Shown: in pieces, positions 53,376 through 62,008 of the stretch
How positions within the stretch are numbered: position 1 is the stretch's first letter
Layout: the number at the start of each line of letters is the position of its first letter
Source of the DNA: J038 sp034437535
Lineage (GTDB): Bacteria > Chloroflexota > Anaerolineae > Aggregatilineales > Phototrophicaceae
Assembly: GCA_034437535.1 (NCBI GenBank)
Contig: DAOTTZ010000094.1
Span: forward strand, 27,900-91,899
Length of the DNA stretch: 64,000 bases
Reading direction: 5' to 3'
Translations under genes and position numbers: made by a program
The notes under the pieces: generated by a model
Told to the model about the DNA's origin: nothing
The model's database searches: none
What the model saw: only the letters and a program-made list of their open reading frames with translations

Positions 53376-53789
53376 ATGACCGAGAAAATTAGAATTTTAA
53401 TTGCTAAACCCGGATTAGATGGACATGACCGGGGCGCGAAGGTGATCGCCCGTGCCCTGCGTGATGCCGGCTTTGAGGTCATCTACACCGGCCTGCGCCA
53501 GACCCCGCAGATGATCGCCGAGGCCGCCTTGCAAGAAGATGTAGACATCGTAGGCTTGAGCATTCTCAGTGGGGCACACATGGCCCTCGTCCCCGCCATC
53601 CATCAGGCCATGCTCGAAACTGATCTGGACGATGTGCCGATCATCATCGGCGGCATTATCCCCAGGGCAGATTATGATAAATTACAAGATTATGGTGTCG
53701 AAGGCATCTTCGGGCCGGGCACCGCAACTGCCGACATCGTGACTCGAATTCATGAAATCGTCGGCCAGCGGGGAGAGCCAAGCCTATGA
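53376..53789 (+). CDS. methylmalonyl-CoA mutase B12-binding subunit
   Basis: A 137-residue stand-alone cobalamin-binding domain. It has the DxHxxG motif (LDGHDRGAKVIARALRDAGF; His17 is the lower cobalt ligand), LSILSGAH and IIIGGIIPRADY with the downstream Gly-rich loop GIFGPGTA. In split mutases (methylmalonyl-, ethylmalonyl- or isobutyryl-CoA type) this small subunit pairs with a separate catalytic subunit, which is not in the window. It overlaps meaB by 4 bp, supporting a mutase role. Confidence 0.9.
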   Translation: MTEKIRILIAKPGLDGHDRGAKVIARALRDAGFEVIYTGLRQTPQMIAEAALQEDVDIVGLSILSGAHMALVPAIHQAMLETDLDDVPIIIGGIIPRADYDKLQDYGVEGIFGPGTATADIVTRIHEIVGQRGEPSL

Positions 53790-54796
53790 TTGATGCCATC
53801 ATCAACGGCAACCGCCGCCTGCTGGCCCGCGCCCTCACGATGGTCGAAAACCAACGTGCCGGGGCCGATGACCTGCTGACCGCGCTCTTTCCACATACCG
53901 GCCAGGCCTGGGTAATCGGTGTGACGGGCGCACCGGGAACCGGCAAAAGTTCGCTGGTGAACGGTTTGGTGAAGACATTCCGCGAACAAGATAAGACGGT
54001 CGGTGTGCTGGCCGTTGACCCGACCAGCCCCTTTTCCGGCGGTGCCATCCTGGGGGATCGCATCCGAATGCGCGAACACTCTGGTGATAAAGGGGTGTTC
54101 ATCCGCAGTATGGCGACACGCGGGAGCCTGGGCGGGCTGGCGCGGGCCACACGCGATAGCATCCGCGTGCTGGATGCCGCCGGATACGATGTCATCCTCG
54201 TCGAGACTGTCGGGGCCGGGCAGAGTGAAGTAGACATCGTGCGGACGGCCCAGACGACGCTGGTGGTCGAAGCACCCGGCCTGGGGGATGATGTGCAGGC
54301 CATCAAGGCTGGCATCCTGGAAATCGCCGATGTTCTGGTTGTCAACAAAGCGGATCGTCCTGGCGCGAAGAATACCGTACAGGCCCTACACCACATGCTA
54401 GATCTTGGCCATCCAGCTTCACGCTTGCAATTGATCGATCATCATGGCGTGCTGATGCCTGATAACGCCCCACCATCATCAGATGAATTGTGGATGCCGC
54501 CCGTCGTGCAGACAGTGGCGACCGAATCACAGGGCATTACAGAGGTCATCGACGCGATTGACGCGCACCGGGCGCACCTGCAAACAACCGGCTTGATGAC
54601 CCGGTTGGAGGTGCAACGGTTGCAGATCGAACTGACAGACCGCCTGCGCGAAGCCATGATTGCCCGCTTGATCCACGATATGCCTGCGGAGTCATTCCAG
54701 TTATTGATCGAAAAGATTCAAAATCGTGAGTTGCCGCCACAAAGGGCTGTACAACAGATGCTCGATCAATATGATGAGACTATTCTGACCAAGTGA
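53786..54796 (+). CDS. meaB: MeaB/ArgK-type GTPase (mutase chaperone)
   Basis: A 336-residue G3E-type P-loop GTPase that protects and reactivates B12-dependent acyl-CoA mutases. Walker A is GVTGAPGTGKSSLVNGL (about residues 44-60). It also has VDPTSPFSGGAILGDRIRM, FIRSMATRGSLGGLA, ILVETVGAGQSEVDI and VVNKADRPGA (base-specificity NKxD). It overlaps the upstream B12 subunit (ATGA) and the downstream PRPP synthetase (GTGA), so three genes form one coupled operon. Confidence 0.94.
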   Translation: MIDAIINGNRRLLARALTMVENQRAGADDLLTALFPHTGQAWVIGVTGAPGTGKSSLVNGLVKTFREQDKTVGVLAVDPTSPFSGGAILGDRIRMREHSGDKGVFIRSMATRGSLGGLARATRDSIRVLDAAGYDVILVETVGAGQSEVDIVRTAQTTLVVEAPGLGDDVQAIKAGILEIADVLVVNKADRPGAKNTVQALHHMLDLGHPASRLQLIDHHGVLMPDNAPPSSDELWMPPVVQTVATESQGITEVIDAIDAHRAHLQTTGLMTRLEVQRLQIELTDRLREAMIARLIHDMPAESFQLLIEKIQNRELPPQRAVQQMLDQYDETILTK

Positions 54797-55830
54797 TAGA
54801 GGGTATCACCGTGAAAGTACCGGGGACGAAATACACAATTGATAAGCGTGCGACCGCCATCTTCAGTAACGAGGCGACGGCCAATTATTTCGGGGATATT
54901 AAGTTATTTTGTGGGTCGGCTGTGCCAGATCTTGGGGAAGAAGTCGGTAACTATCTTGGAGTCAGGCCGGGGGCTTACGAGCGGCGAACATTTTCCAACG
55001 AGAACATCTTCATCCGCCTGCAAGAGAGCGTGCGCGGCCAGGATGTTTACTTGATCCAGTCGATGAGTGCGCCCGTTCATGATAACTTCATGGAAATGCT
55101 CATCATGATTGATGCCCTCAAGCGTGACTCAGCCTGGCGGATTAACCTGGTCGTGCCGTATCTATCTTATGGCCGGTCGGATAAAAAAGATCAGCCGCGT
55201 GTGCCCATCAGTGCGCGTCTCATCGCCAATTTGATCGAAGCGGCAGGGGCAGATCGCTACATCACGGTTGACCTGCATGCCGGGCAGATCCAAGGCTTCT
55301 TCAACATCCCTGGCGATGCGCTAACGGCCTTCTATCTGCTCAGTGATTACGTCCAGGAGAAGCAAATCCCCGATCTGACCGTCGTCTCCACCGATTTAGG
55401 CTATGCCAAGCAAGCCCGCAACTGGGGCGAACGGCTCAATGTCCCGGTTGCACTGGTAGAAAAACGCCGGGTGGATAACGCCGAACGCCCGGAAGCCCTC
55501 TCAATTATCGGGTCGGTTGAGGGCCGCAACGTGCTTCTAGTCGATGATGAGGTGAACACCGGCGGCAGTGTGAAAAATGCGGCGGTGGTTCTGCGTGAAA
55601 ACGGTGCGAAAGACATCTACCTGGCTTTTACGCATGGCTTCTTCACAGAAAAGACAGTCTCACGCTTTGAGGAAATCGGCTTCAAAGAGATCATCATGAC
55701 CAATACCATCGTCCAACCGGAAAAGTACAGTCTGCCGAACGTGACAGTACTTTCCGTCGGGCCGATGCTAGGCGAGGTCATCAAGCGGGCACACCTGGGC
55801 CAGAGCGTGGGCGAATTGTTCAACGAATGA
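54793..55830 (+). CDS. prs: ribose-phosphate pyrophosphokinase (PRPP synthetase)
   Basis: A 345-residue enzyme that makes PRPP from ribose-5-phosphate and ATP. It has NENIFIRLQESVRGQDVYLI, VVPYLSYGRSDKKDQPR (ATP/Mg region), ITVDLHAGQIQGFF and the ribose-phosphate loop LLVDDEVNTGGSV. In this loop Asn replaces the usual Asp before Thr, and the protein is about 30 residues longer than classic Prs (about 315). Catalytic class is therefore less sure. Start GTG 54793 overlaps the meaB stop; GTG 54811 is an alternative. It ends directly against the convergent MazG-like gene. Confidence 0.85.
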   Translation: MIEGITVKVPGTKYTIDKRATAIFSNEATANYFGDIKLFCGSAVPDLGEEVGNYLGVRPGAYERRTFSNENIFIRLQESVRGQDVYLIQSMSAPVHDNFMEMLIMIDALKRDSAWRINLVVPYLSYGRSDKKDQPRVPISARLIANLIEAAGADRYITVDLHAGQIQGFFNIPGDALTAFYLLSDYVQEKQIPDLTVVSTDLGYAKQARNWGERLNVPVALVEKRRVDNAERPEALSIIGSVEGRNVLLVDDEVNTGGSVKNAAVVLRENGAKDIYLAFTHGFFTEKTVSRFEEIGFKEIIMTNTIVQPEKYSLPNVTVLSVGPMLGEVIKRAHLGQSVGELFNE

Positions 55831-56163
55831 TTACCGGTCATCGCCAGAGCCGCGCAGTTGATCGCGTTCTGCGCGGCTGGCGAGTTTATCCAGGTTGGCC
55901 TGCCCAATGCTGTTAAGTTCCAGCCCTAATTCTTCCGCCACGAGTGCTACATACCACAACACATCCCCCAATTCCTGCTCAAGCTCAGCCTTGATTTCGG
56001 CGGCGGTTGTATCACCCCGCAAGATCTTCTTGACCTTATTGGCGATTTCCCCGGCTTCGCCGGCTAAACCGAGTGTGGTATAGATCAAGCCCTGTTCCTG
56101 CGGGTAGAGTGCGGTCGTCTTGGCCTGTGCCTGGTACGCATTGAGCGTGAGTTCTTTTGTCAT
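55831..56163 (-). CDS. MazG-like nucleotide pyrophosphohydrolase
   Basis: A 110-residue MazG-superfamily protein. The metal sites lie in LAGEAGEIANKVKK and LEQELGDVLWYVALVAEELG. It probably hydrolyses dNTPs or related nucleotides and is of the same fold as the 21434-21739 protein but a different subgroup. Its TAA is directly adjacent to the prs TGA (55828-55833), so there is no space for a terminator. Its promoter is in the 127-bp region shared with secA. Confidence 0.82.
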   Translation of the reverse strand: MTKELTLNAYQAQAKTTALYPQEQGLIYTTLGLAGEAGEIANKVKKILRGDTTAAEIKAELEQELGDVLWYVALVAEELGLELNSIGQANLDKLASRAERDQLRGSGDDR

Positions 56164-56239
56164 AGACGGTTTCCCTTTCTGTCTGCTATGATAATTCGTA
56201 GGATCGACTGATAGATCAAACGGGTTACTTATATGGGTA

Positions 56240-56248
56240 TGCTATACT
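56240..56248 (+). promoter_or_regulatory. extended -10 promoter of secA
   Basis: TGC-TATACT (56240-56248) lies 43 bp before the secA ATG and is nearly identical to the nuo promoter core at 3963-3971. Confidence 0.55.
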
Positions 56249-56290
56249 GTTGATCCTGAAATCTGTCTGATAAAGCACAACTGAGGACCT

Positions 56291-59077
56291 ATGTTTAAGA
56301 GCTTAGTACGGATGGTGTTTGGCGACCCCATAGAGCGTGCATTATCAAAGTATCGTGAGCGCGTAGAAGAAATTAACGCGCTTGAACCTCAAATGCAAGC
56401 CCTGAGCGATGACGAACTCCGTGCCAAGACTGACGATTTTAAGCAACGGCTGGCCGACGGAGAGACGTTAGATGATATTCTGAGCGAAGCATTCGCCGTC
56501 GTGAGAGAAACGTCACAGCGGACGATTGGCCTGCGACATTATGATGTGCAGTTGATCGGCGGGATTGTCCTGCATGAAGGCCGCATCGCGGAGATGAAGA
56601 CCGGTGAAGGTAAGACGTTAGTCGCGACATTGCCGCTGTATCTCAACGCGCTGACCGGGCGTGGTGTGCATCTGGTTACGCCGAATGATTACCTGAGTAA
56701 ATACGGTTTGCAGACGATGGGCATGATCTACCATTACCTGGGCCTGGAAGCCGCTGTTATCCAGGGGTCGGGCGGCAACCCGGATCAAGCATCGTTTATG
56801 TTCGACCCCAATTACGATGTCGATGATGATCGCTTCCAGAACTTGCGTCCCGTCACCCGGCGCGAAGCCTACGCCGCCGACATCACCTACGGCACCAATA
56901 ATGAGTTTGGCTTTGATTACCTGCGCGATAACATGGTGATGGATGAGAGGCAACTCAGCCAGCGGGCCGAAGGCTTGTATTATGCCATCATTGATGAGGT
57001 TGACAACATCCTGATCGACGAAGCGCGTACCCCCTTGATTATCTCCGGCCCGGCAGATCAACCGTCGGATTACTATAAGTTGTTCGCCGGCATCGTGCAG
57101 ACGCTAAAGCCCAGTTCGCCGGAAACGGTCGATAACGATGATGTCGAACCAGATGGTGATTATGTCGTCGATATTAAAGACCGTATCGCCTATCTCACCG
57201 AAGCCGGCGTAGAAAAAATCGAGAAGAAGCTCAACATTGACCAGCTTTATCACCCTGATAATGCTGAGATGATCCCTTACCTGGATAATTGCTTACGGGC
57301 GGAAACGCTCTACGAGCATGATAAAGAATATGTGATCCAGGGTGGTGAGATCGTCATCGTGGACGAATTCACCGGGCGTTTGATGCATGGCCGGCGTTTT
57401 TCCGAAGGGTTGCATCAGGCGATTGAGGCGAAGGAAGGCGTACAGATCCGGCGCGAAAACCTGACGCTGGCGACTGTCACGTTCCAGAACTTCTTCCGCA
57501 TGTACGACAAGCTATCCGGCATGACAGGTACCGCGCTGACCGAGCAAGAAGAGTTTGAGAAAATCTATGAATTGGATGTGGCCGCCATCCCTACCAATCT
57601 ACCCATTGCGCGGATCGACCAGGATGACTTGATCTACGCGGATGAGAAGGCTAAATGGAATGCCGTTGTCAACGAGATCAAAGAGCGGAACGAACGGCAA
57701 CAGCCGATTCTGGTTGGTACGGTTGCCATTGAGACATCCGAGCGGTTGAGTAAGCATCTGCGGCGGGCCAATATCGCGCATGAAGTCCTCAACGCGAAGC
57801 AACACGAACGCGAAGCCTCCATCATCTCTCAGGCGGGGCGGCCTGGTGCTGTCACCATCGCGACCAACATGGCCGGTCGTGGTGTCGATATTATCCTGGG
57901 CGGTAACCCGGAAGGGCTGGCGCGGGAGAAATTGCGTAAGCAAAACATTGATCTGACCGAAGTTGATAATGACGTCTGGGAAAAAGCCCTGGTCGAAGCA
58001 CAGGCCGAAGTCAAGCGCAACCGACAAACTGTGCTGGATGCCGGGGGGCTTTATGTGCTAGGTACAGAACGGCACGATGCCCGCCGTATCGACAACCAGT
58101 TGCGCGGTCGGTCGGGCCGCCAGGGAGATCCTGGCGAGTCGCGTTTCTTCCTCAGCCTGGAAGACAACCTCATTAAACGCTTCGGTGGAGATCGCGTTAA
58201 ATCCTTCATGGATTGGGCCAACATCCCGGAAAATGAACCTATCGAGCATAAACTCATCAGCCGGTCGATCACCCAAGCACAGATCCGGGTCGAAGGCCAT
58301 AACTTCGATGTGCGTAAAAATGTGCTGGAATACGACGATGTGGTCAACCGTCAGCGGGAGATTATCTATACTCGTCGGCGTGATTTGCTCCAGGCGGAAG
58401 ACCTGACCGACCGTTATTACGACATGATGGAGACCGCCATCGGTGACATCATCGACGAGTTCACCGATGAAGACGACCCCAAACGTGCGACCGATGTAGA
58501 CGCACTGCACAGACAGATGTTTACCGTCTTCCCGGTGCCGGAGGACATCACACCCGATGTTCTGCGGCAGATGACTCTCGATGAGATGGAAGATACACTG
58601 GTAGACGCCGCCAATACGGCCTACGAAGCTAAGGCCGAAGAAATGGGAGAATTAATGCCCGTTGCCGAACGGCAGATGATGCTCCGGGCGATTGACATGC
58701 ACTGGCAACGCCACCTGACCGACCTGGATATGCTTCGAGAAGGTATCGGGTTGATGGCGATTGCCCAGCGCAAGCCGATTGTCGAATATCAGCGCGAAGC
58801 CTTTGCGATGTTTAATACCATGCTGGATCGTATCGACCGGCAGGCGGTTCAATTTATCTTCCGGGTGCAATTGCCCCAGGTACAGAAGCAACCTGTACGC
58901 CGGCAGATGCAAGCCGTCAAGCCCAGCGCGAATGGTGGCAATGAGAAGCCCGAACCCGCCCGCGCCAGCAATAAACCCGGACGCAATGAACCATGCTGGT
59001 GTGGCAGTGGCAAGAAGTACAAGCACTGCCATTACAAGCAAGATCGTGAAGCAGAACGCGCCGCCCGTAGCGTTTAA
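56291..59077 (+). CDS. secA: preprotein translocase ATPase SecA
   Basis: A 928-residue motor of the Sec pathway. NBD1 has the Walker A TGEGKTLVATLPL (about residues 103-108), HLVTPNDYLSKYGLQTM and DEVDNILIDEARTPLIISG. The preprotein cross-linking domain and NBD2 (NMAGRGVDIILGGNPEGLA; LYVLGTERHDARRIDNQLRGR) are intact. The C-terminus has a zinc-binding SEC-C motif, GRNEPCWCGSGKKYKHCH, which can bind SecB or ribosomes. It is slightly longer than usual. The gene is first in a run of co-directional genes to 62008. Confidence 0.97.
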   Translation: MFKSLVRMVFGDPIERALSKYRERVEEINALEPQMQALSDDELRAKTDDFKQRLADGETLDDILSEAFAVVRETSQRTIGLRHYDVQLIGGIVLHEGRIAEMKTGEGKTLVATLPLYLNALTGRGVHLVTPNDYLSKYGLQTMGMIYHYLGLEAAVIQGSGGNPDQASFMFDPNYDVDDDRFQNLRPVTRREAYAADITYGTNNEFGFDYLRDNMVMDERQLSQRAEGLYYAIIDEVDNILIDEARTPLIISGPADQPSDYYKLFAGIVQTLKPSSPETVDNDDVEPDGDYVVDIKDRIAYLTEAGVEKIEKKLNIDQLYHPDNAEMIPYLDNCLRAETLYEHDKEYVIQGGEIVIVDEFTGRLMHGRRFSEGLHQAIEAKEGVQIRRENLTLATVTFQNFFRMYDKLSGMTGTALTEQEEFEKIYELDVAAIPTNLPIARIDQDDLIYADEKAKWNAVVNEIKERNERQQPILVGTVAIETSERLSKHLRRANIAHEVLNAKQHEREASIISQAGRPGAVTIATNMAGRGVDIILGGNPEGLAREKLRKQNIDLTEVDNDVWEKALVEAQAEVKRNRQTVLDAGGLYVLGTERHDARRIDNQLRGRSGRQGDPGESRFFLSLEDNLIKRFGGDRVKSFMDWANIPENEPIEHKLISRSITQAQIRVEGHNFDVRKNVLEYDDVVNRQREIIYTRRRDLLQAEDLTDRYYDMMETAIGDIIDEFTDEDDPKRATDVDALHRQMFTVFPVPEDITPDVLRQMTLDEMEDTLVDAANTAYEAKAEEMGELMPVAERQMMLRAIDMHWQRHLTDLDMLREGIGLMAIAQRKPIVEYQREAFAMFNTMLDRIDRQAVQFIFRVQLPQVQKQPVRRQMQAVKPSANGGNEKPEPARASNKPGRNEPCWCGSGKKYKHCHYKQDREAERAARSV

Positions 59078-59093
59078 GCATCGAGGACAGGAC

Positions 59094-59462
59094 ATGCAGT
59101 CAAACTCTTCCGACGAAGTGCTGTTAGAGTTCTTGCAAAGTAAGGTAAATTCGTTCATCAAGTGGGATCTCGTGCGCTTCTTTCATGATAACCCACACAC
59201 ACGCGATACCGCAGAGACGATTGCCCGTTATACCAGCCGCGATGTCCGCACGGTCGAGCGCGAGTTGAAAGGACTCGTCTCGACCGGGGTCCTCCGGTCG
59301 GAGGCCGTCTCCGGCTTGAGGATCTACAGCCTATCGCAAGATGAACGCACCCGGCAGTTTATCGAGCAGTTCATGGCGGCCTGCCAGCGGCGCGAGTTCC
59401 GGGTGAAAGCCATCCATCACGTTATACAGGCGATGCAGTTTACACCGCGTCACGATTTCTAA
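59094..59462 (+). CDS. winged-helix DNA-binding protein
   Basis: A 122-residue protein. About residues 20-90 form a winged helix (FHDNPHTRDTAETIARYTSR; DVRTVERELKGLVSTGVLR; YSLSQDERTRQFI). It is probably a small transcriptional regulator; no ligand domain is visible. ATG 59094 has AGGACAGGA upstream, 16 bp after secA. A longer in-frame ORF inside secA is not used. It overlaps the following membrane-protein gene by 1 bp. Confidence 0.72.
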   Translation: MQSNSSDEVLLEFLQSKVNSFIKWDLVRFFHDNPHTRDTAETIARYTSRDVRTVERELKGLVSTGVLRSEAVSGLRIYSLSQDERTRQFIEQFMAACQRREFRVKAIHHVIQAMQFTPRHDF

Positions 59463-59770
59463 TGGCCTCATCGCTTAACCAATTCCTGATCTTGTATGCC
59501 TGGTTCCCGCTTTCGGCTCTGCTGATCTTCGCTTATTTGATCGCCAGGTTCTTCGAACGATTTTCCGACGAGCGAGTATACGCCCGCTGGTTTCTGTTGC
59601 CGGTCATCCTGGCGGGTGCCAGCTTTGTACGGTATGCCAGCATAGACCGCATGACCGGCGACGGATTAGGCGATGGATTGCTGGCAATTAGTGGTGTGCT
59701 GGTCTTCGCCCTCAGTGCTAACCTTTACCGGCAGATGGTGATCCGGCGAAAACAAAGACAACATGATTAG
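59462..59770 (+). CDS. small membrane protein, 102 residues
   Basis: Three predicted TM helices: about 8-28 (LILYAWFPLSALLIFAYLIA), 42-58 (WFLLPVILAGASFV) and 71-90 (GLLAISGVLVFALSANLY), with a basic C-terminus (VIRRKQRQ). No family is recognised. It is packed between a winged-helix protein (TAATG overlap) and a second membrane protein (8-bp overlap), so co-translation and a shared complex are likely but unproven. Confidence 0.68.
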   Translation: MASSLNQFLILYAWFPLSALLIFAYLIARFFERFSDERVYARWFLLPVILAGASFVRYASIDRMTGDGLGDGLLAISGVLVFALSANLYRQMVIRRKQRQHD

Positions 59771-60065
59771 TGCGCTTGGGTGGTTTGGCATTGGCATGTT
59801 ATTGGGTATCATGGGCTTGTTGAGCCGACGTCTGGGTCGGGTCACCCGCGCCGATGATTACTACATCGGGTTTTTCGTCGGTGCCGGGTTGATCCTGGTC
59901 AGCGTGGTCATACGGGTTGTGCATGGCCTGGGCGCACCACCACAAAATTTGACAGACAGTGTTCTATGGGTATTGTTATATCATGGTGCGCCTGCTCTTG
60001 GCCTGACGATTGGCGTGGTGACGGCCTGGCGCTATTGGAGTTGGCTCCTTGCAGAACGTGATTGA
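59763..60065 (+). CDS. small membrane protein, 100 residues
   Basis: Three predicted TM helices (about 3-20, 36-52, 71-93), with RRLGRVTRADDYY between the first two. No family is recognised. It overlaps the upstream membrane-protein gene by 8 bp. Its stop lies close to the adenosine deaminase start; the deaminase Shine-Dalgarno region follows immediately. Confidence 0.65.
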   Translation: MISALGWFGIGMLLGIMGLLSRRLGRVTRADDYYIGFFVGAGLILVSVVIRVVHGLGAPPQNLTDSVLWVLLYHGAPALGLTIGVVTAWRYWSWLLAERD

Positions 60066-60081
60066 AGATGAGGGTCATCCA

Positions 60082-61131
60082 TTGACGGAGACGGAACAAC
60101 TCTACCAGACGATTAAGGCAATGCCGAAAATCGAACTGCACCGCCATCTGGAAGGTGCGGTGCGCTTATCAACCCTCATCGACATCGCCCGTGATTACAA
60201 CATCGAAATGCCCGAATACGAAATCGAGACCCTGCGGCCCTTTGTGCAACTTATGCCCCAGGAGCCGAGAAATTGGCAAAGCTTCCTCGCCAAATTCCAC
60301 ACCTTACGTCAATTTTACCTCTCACCGGGTATCATCCGGCGCATCGCGCATGAAGCCGTGATCGATGCCGCACAGGACAACATCAAGTATATGGAGTTGC
60401 GCTTTACGCCGAAAGCACTGTGTAACATCATCAAATGTTCGATGGATGATGTGGTGCGCTGGGTGTGCGAGTCGGTCAATGATACCGCCCGCGATTATGA
60501 TATTGACGTGCGGCTGATCGTCTCAATGAACCGCCATGAAGACTACGAAATTGGCGAAATGGCTGTACGCGCCGCCATCGACAATATGTCGAATGGCGTG
60601 GTCGGGCTTGACCTGGCCGGGGTAGAGGCCGGGTATCCGGCGCATCACTTCCGGCCTTTGTTCCAGCGGGGGCGGGCCGCTGGCCTGGGTGTTACCCTCC
60701 ATGCCGGGGAATGGGCCGGTGCCCAGAGCGTGTGGGAGGCGATTGGCTTTGTCGGGGCAGATCGCATCGGGCATGGCATCCGTGCCAACGAAGACAACGG
60801 TGTCATCAGCGTGCTACAAGAGAAACAAATCCCGTTGGAAGTCTGCCCCAGTAGCAATGTCGATAGCGGTGTCGTTGATGAACTGGCCGCGCATCAGTTG
60901 CCACTCCTGATTGATGCGGGCTTAAAGGTGACCATCAACACTGACGATCCGATGGTGAGTGGCATCACATTGACGGATGAGATGGTGCGTGTCCTCACGC
61001 ATCTGCCGCTTGATCTCGACCATATCAAGCAGATGATCCTCAACGCGGCGGAAGCGGCGTTTTTACCAGATATTGACCGCCGCATATTGTACCGTCGTTT
61101 CCAGCAAGAATTATACCCGCAGAAAGCATAA
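60082..61131 (+). CDS. add: adenosine deaminase
   Basis: A 349-residue TIM-barrel amidohydrolase that converts adenosine to inosine. Zinc ligands and catalytic residues appear in ELHRHLEGAVRL (HxH), TLHAGEWAG (His and Glu), RIGHGIRA (His) and INTDDPMVSG (Asp). Start choice: TTG 60082 has GAGGG 7 nt upstream and gives the normal family N-terminus. GTG 60058 and TTG 60049 would extend it by 8 or 11 residues and overlap the previous gene. It may feed purine salvage with the phosphoribosyltransferase elsewhere in the window. Confidence 0.93.
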   Translation: MTETEQLYQTIKAMPKIELHRHLEGAVRLSTLIDIARDYNIEMPEYEIETLRPFVQLMPQEPRNWQSFLAKFHTLRQFYLSPGIIRRIAHEAVIDAAQDNIKYMELRFTPKALCNIIKCSMDDVVRWVCESVNDTARDYDIDVRLIVSMNRHEDYEIGEMAVRAAIDNMSNGVVGLDLAGVEAGYPAHHFRPLFQRGRAAGLGVTLHAGEWAGAQSVWEAIGFVGADRIGHGIRANEDNGVISVLQEKQIPLEVCPSSNVDSGVVDELAAHQLPLLIDAGLKVTINTDDPMVSGITLTDEMVRVLTHLPLDLDHIKQMILNAAEAAFLPDIDRRILYRRFQQELYPQKA

Positions 61132-61147
61132 AGGTACTTCGGTAACG

Positions 61148-62008
61148 ATGATCGAAATCGGTGATATTCGCATACACCTTATCAAGGATGCCATCACGAT
61201 GGCCGATCCGGGTGGGCCGTTTGGGTTGGTGCCGCGTGTACTGTATCGGCGTTATTTTGAACCCGATGAAAACTTTCAGGTGCCCATGTCGTTGAACTGT
61301 CTGCTGGTGCAAGTGGCCGATCAGGTCATCGTGGTTGATACCGGCCTCGGCACCCGGTTAGACGAGAAACAGCGCACTCGCTGGGGGCTTTCACGGCCTG
61401 ATGGCGATCTGATAGCCGGCCTGTCTCGGTTAGGAGTCACGCCGGGCGATGTCACGCTGGTCATTGATACCCATCTTCATGCCGATCATTGCTCCGGCAA
61501 TACACGTATGACCGAATCGGGAGAAATCGTGCCGACCTTCCCCCATGCGGAGTACGTCGTTCAGCGGCGAGAATTCGAAGACGCCACGCACCCCAATGAG
61601 CGCACCGCCGGGACGTATTACAGTGCCAACTGGGATGTTCTGGTGGAAAACGATCAATTGCGCCTGCTAGATGGTGAGACCGAGCTTGCACCGGGCATAT
61701 GGGGCGTGGTCGCGCCGGGGCATACACCCGGTCATATGGCCGTTCGCTTTGAGCGTGACGGCCAGCACGCGCTGTTTGTCTGTGATATGGCGAGCTACGC
61801 CGTTCATTTTGAGAAGTTAGCCTGGATGACCGCCTATGATGTCGAGCCGTTGGTGACTTTAGAGACCAAGCGATATTGGCGACAATGGGCTTTGGCGCAT
61901 GACGCAGTGGTGATGTTTCCGCATGATCCTAAACGTCCTGCCGGTCGTGTTCGGCAGGACGAGCGGGGGCGTCTGCTGGTTGATCCGCTGGCTGAGCCAT
62001 TCGCTTAA
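61148..62008 (+). CDS. MBL-fold metallohydrolase
   Basis: A 286-residue metallo-beta-lactamase-fold hydrolase with the zinc motif DTHLHADHCSGN, a distal GHTPGHMAVRF His, VCDM Asp and a C-terminal FPHDPK His. The layout resembles lactonases and other small-molecule hydrolases; the substrate is unknown. ATG 61148 lies 16 bp after add; the frame extends upstream into add. Its TAA is shared as TTAA with the convergent gene on the minus strand. Confidence 0.86.
   Translation: MIEIGDIRIHLIKDAITMADPGGPFGLVPRVLYRRYFEPDENFQVPMSLNCLLVQVADQVIVVDTGLGTRLDEKQRTRWGLSRPDGDLIAGLSRLGVTPGDVTLVIDTHLHADHCSGNTRMTESGEIVPTFPHAEYVVQRREFEDATHPNERTAGTYYSANWDVLVENDQLRLLDGETELAPGIWGVVAPGHTPGHMAVRFERDGQHALFVCDMASYAVHFEKLAWMTAYDVEPLVTLETKRYWRQWALAHDAVVMFPHDPKRPAGRVRQDERGRLLVDPLAEPFA

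Noticed and set aside
58761..59093. N-terminal extension of the winged-helix protein into secA
   Set aside because: The extension lies in another frame of the conserved secA C-terminus; ATG 59094 has a good Shine-Dalgarno.
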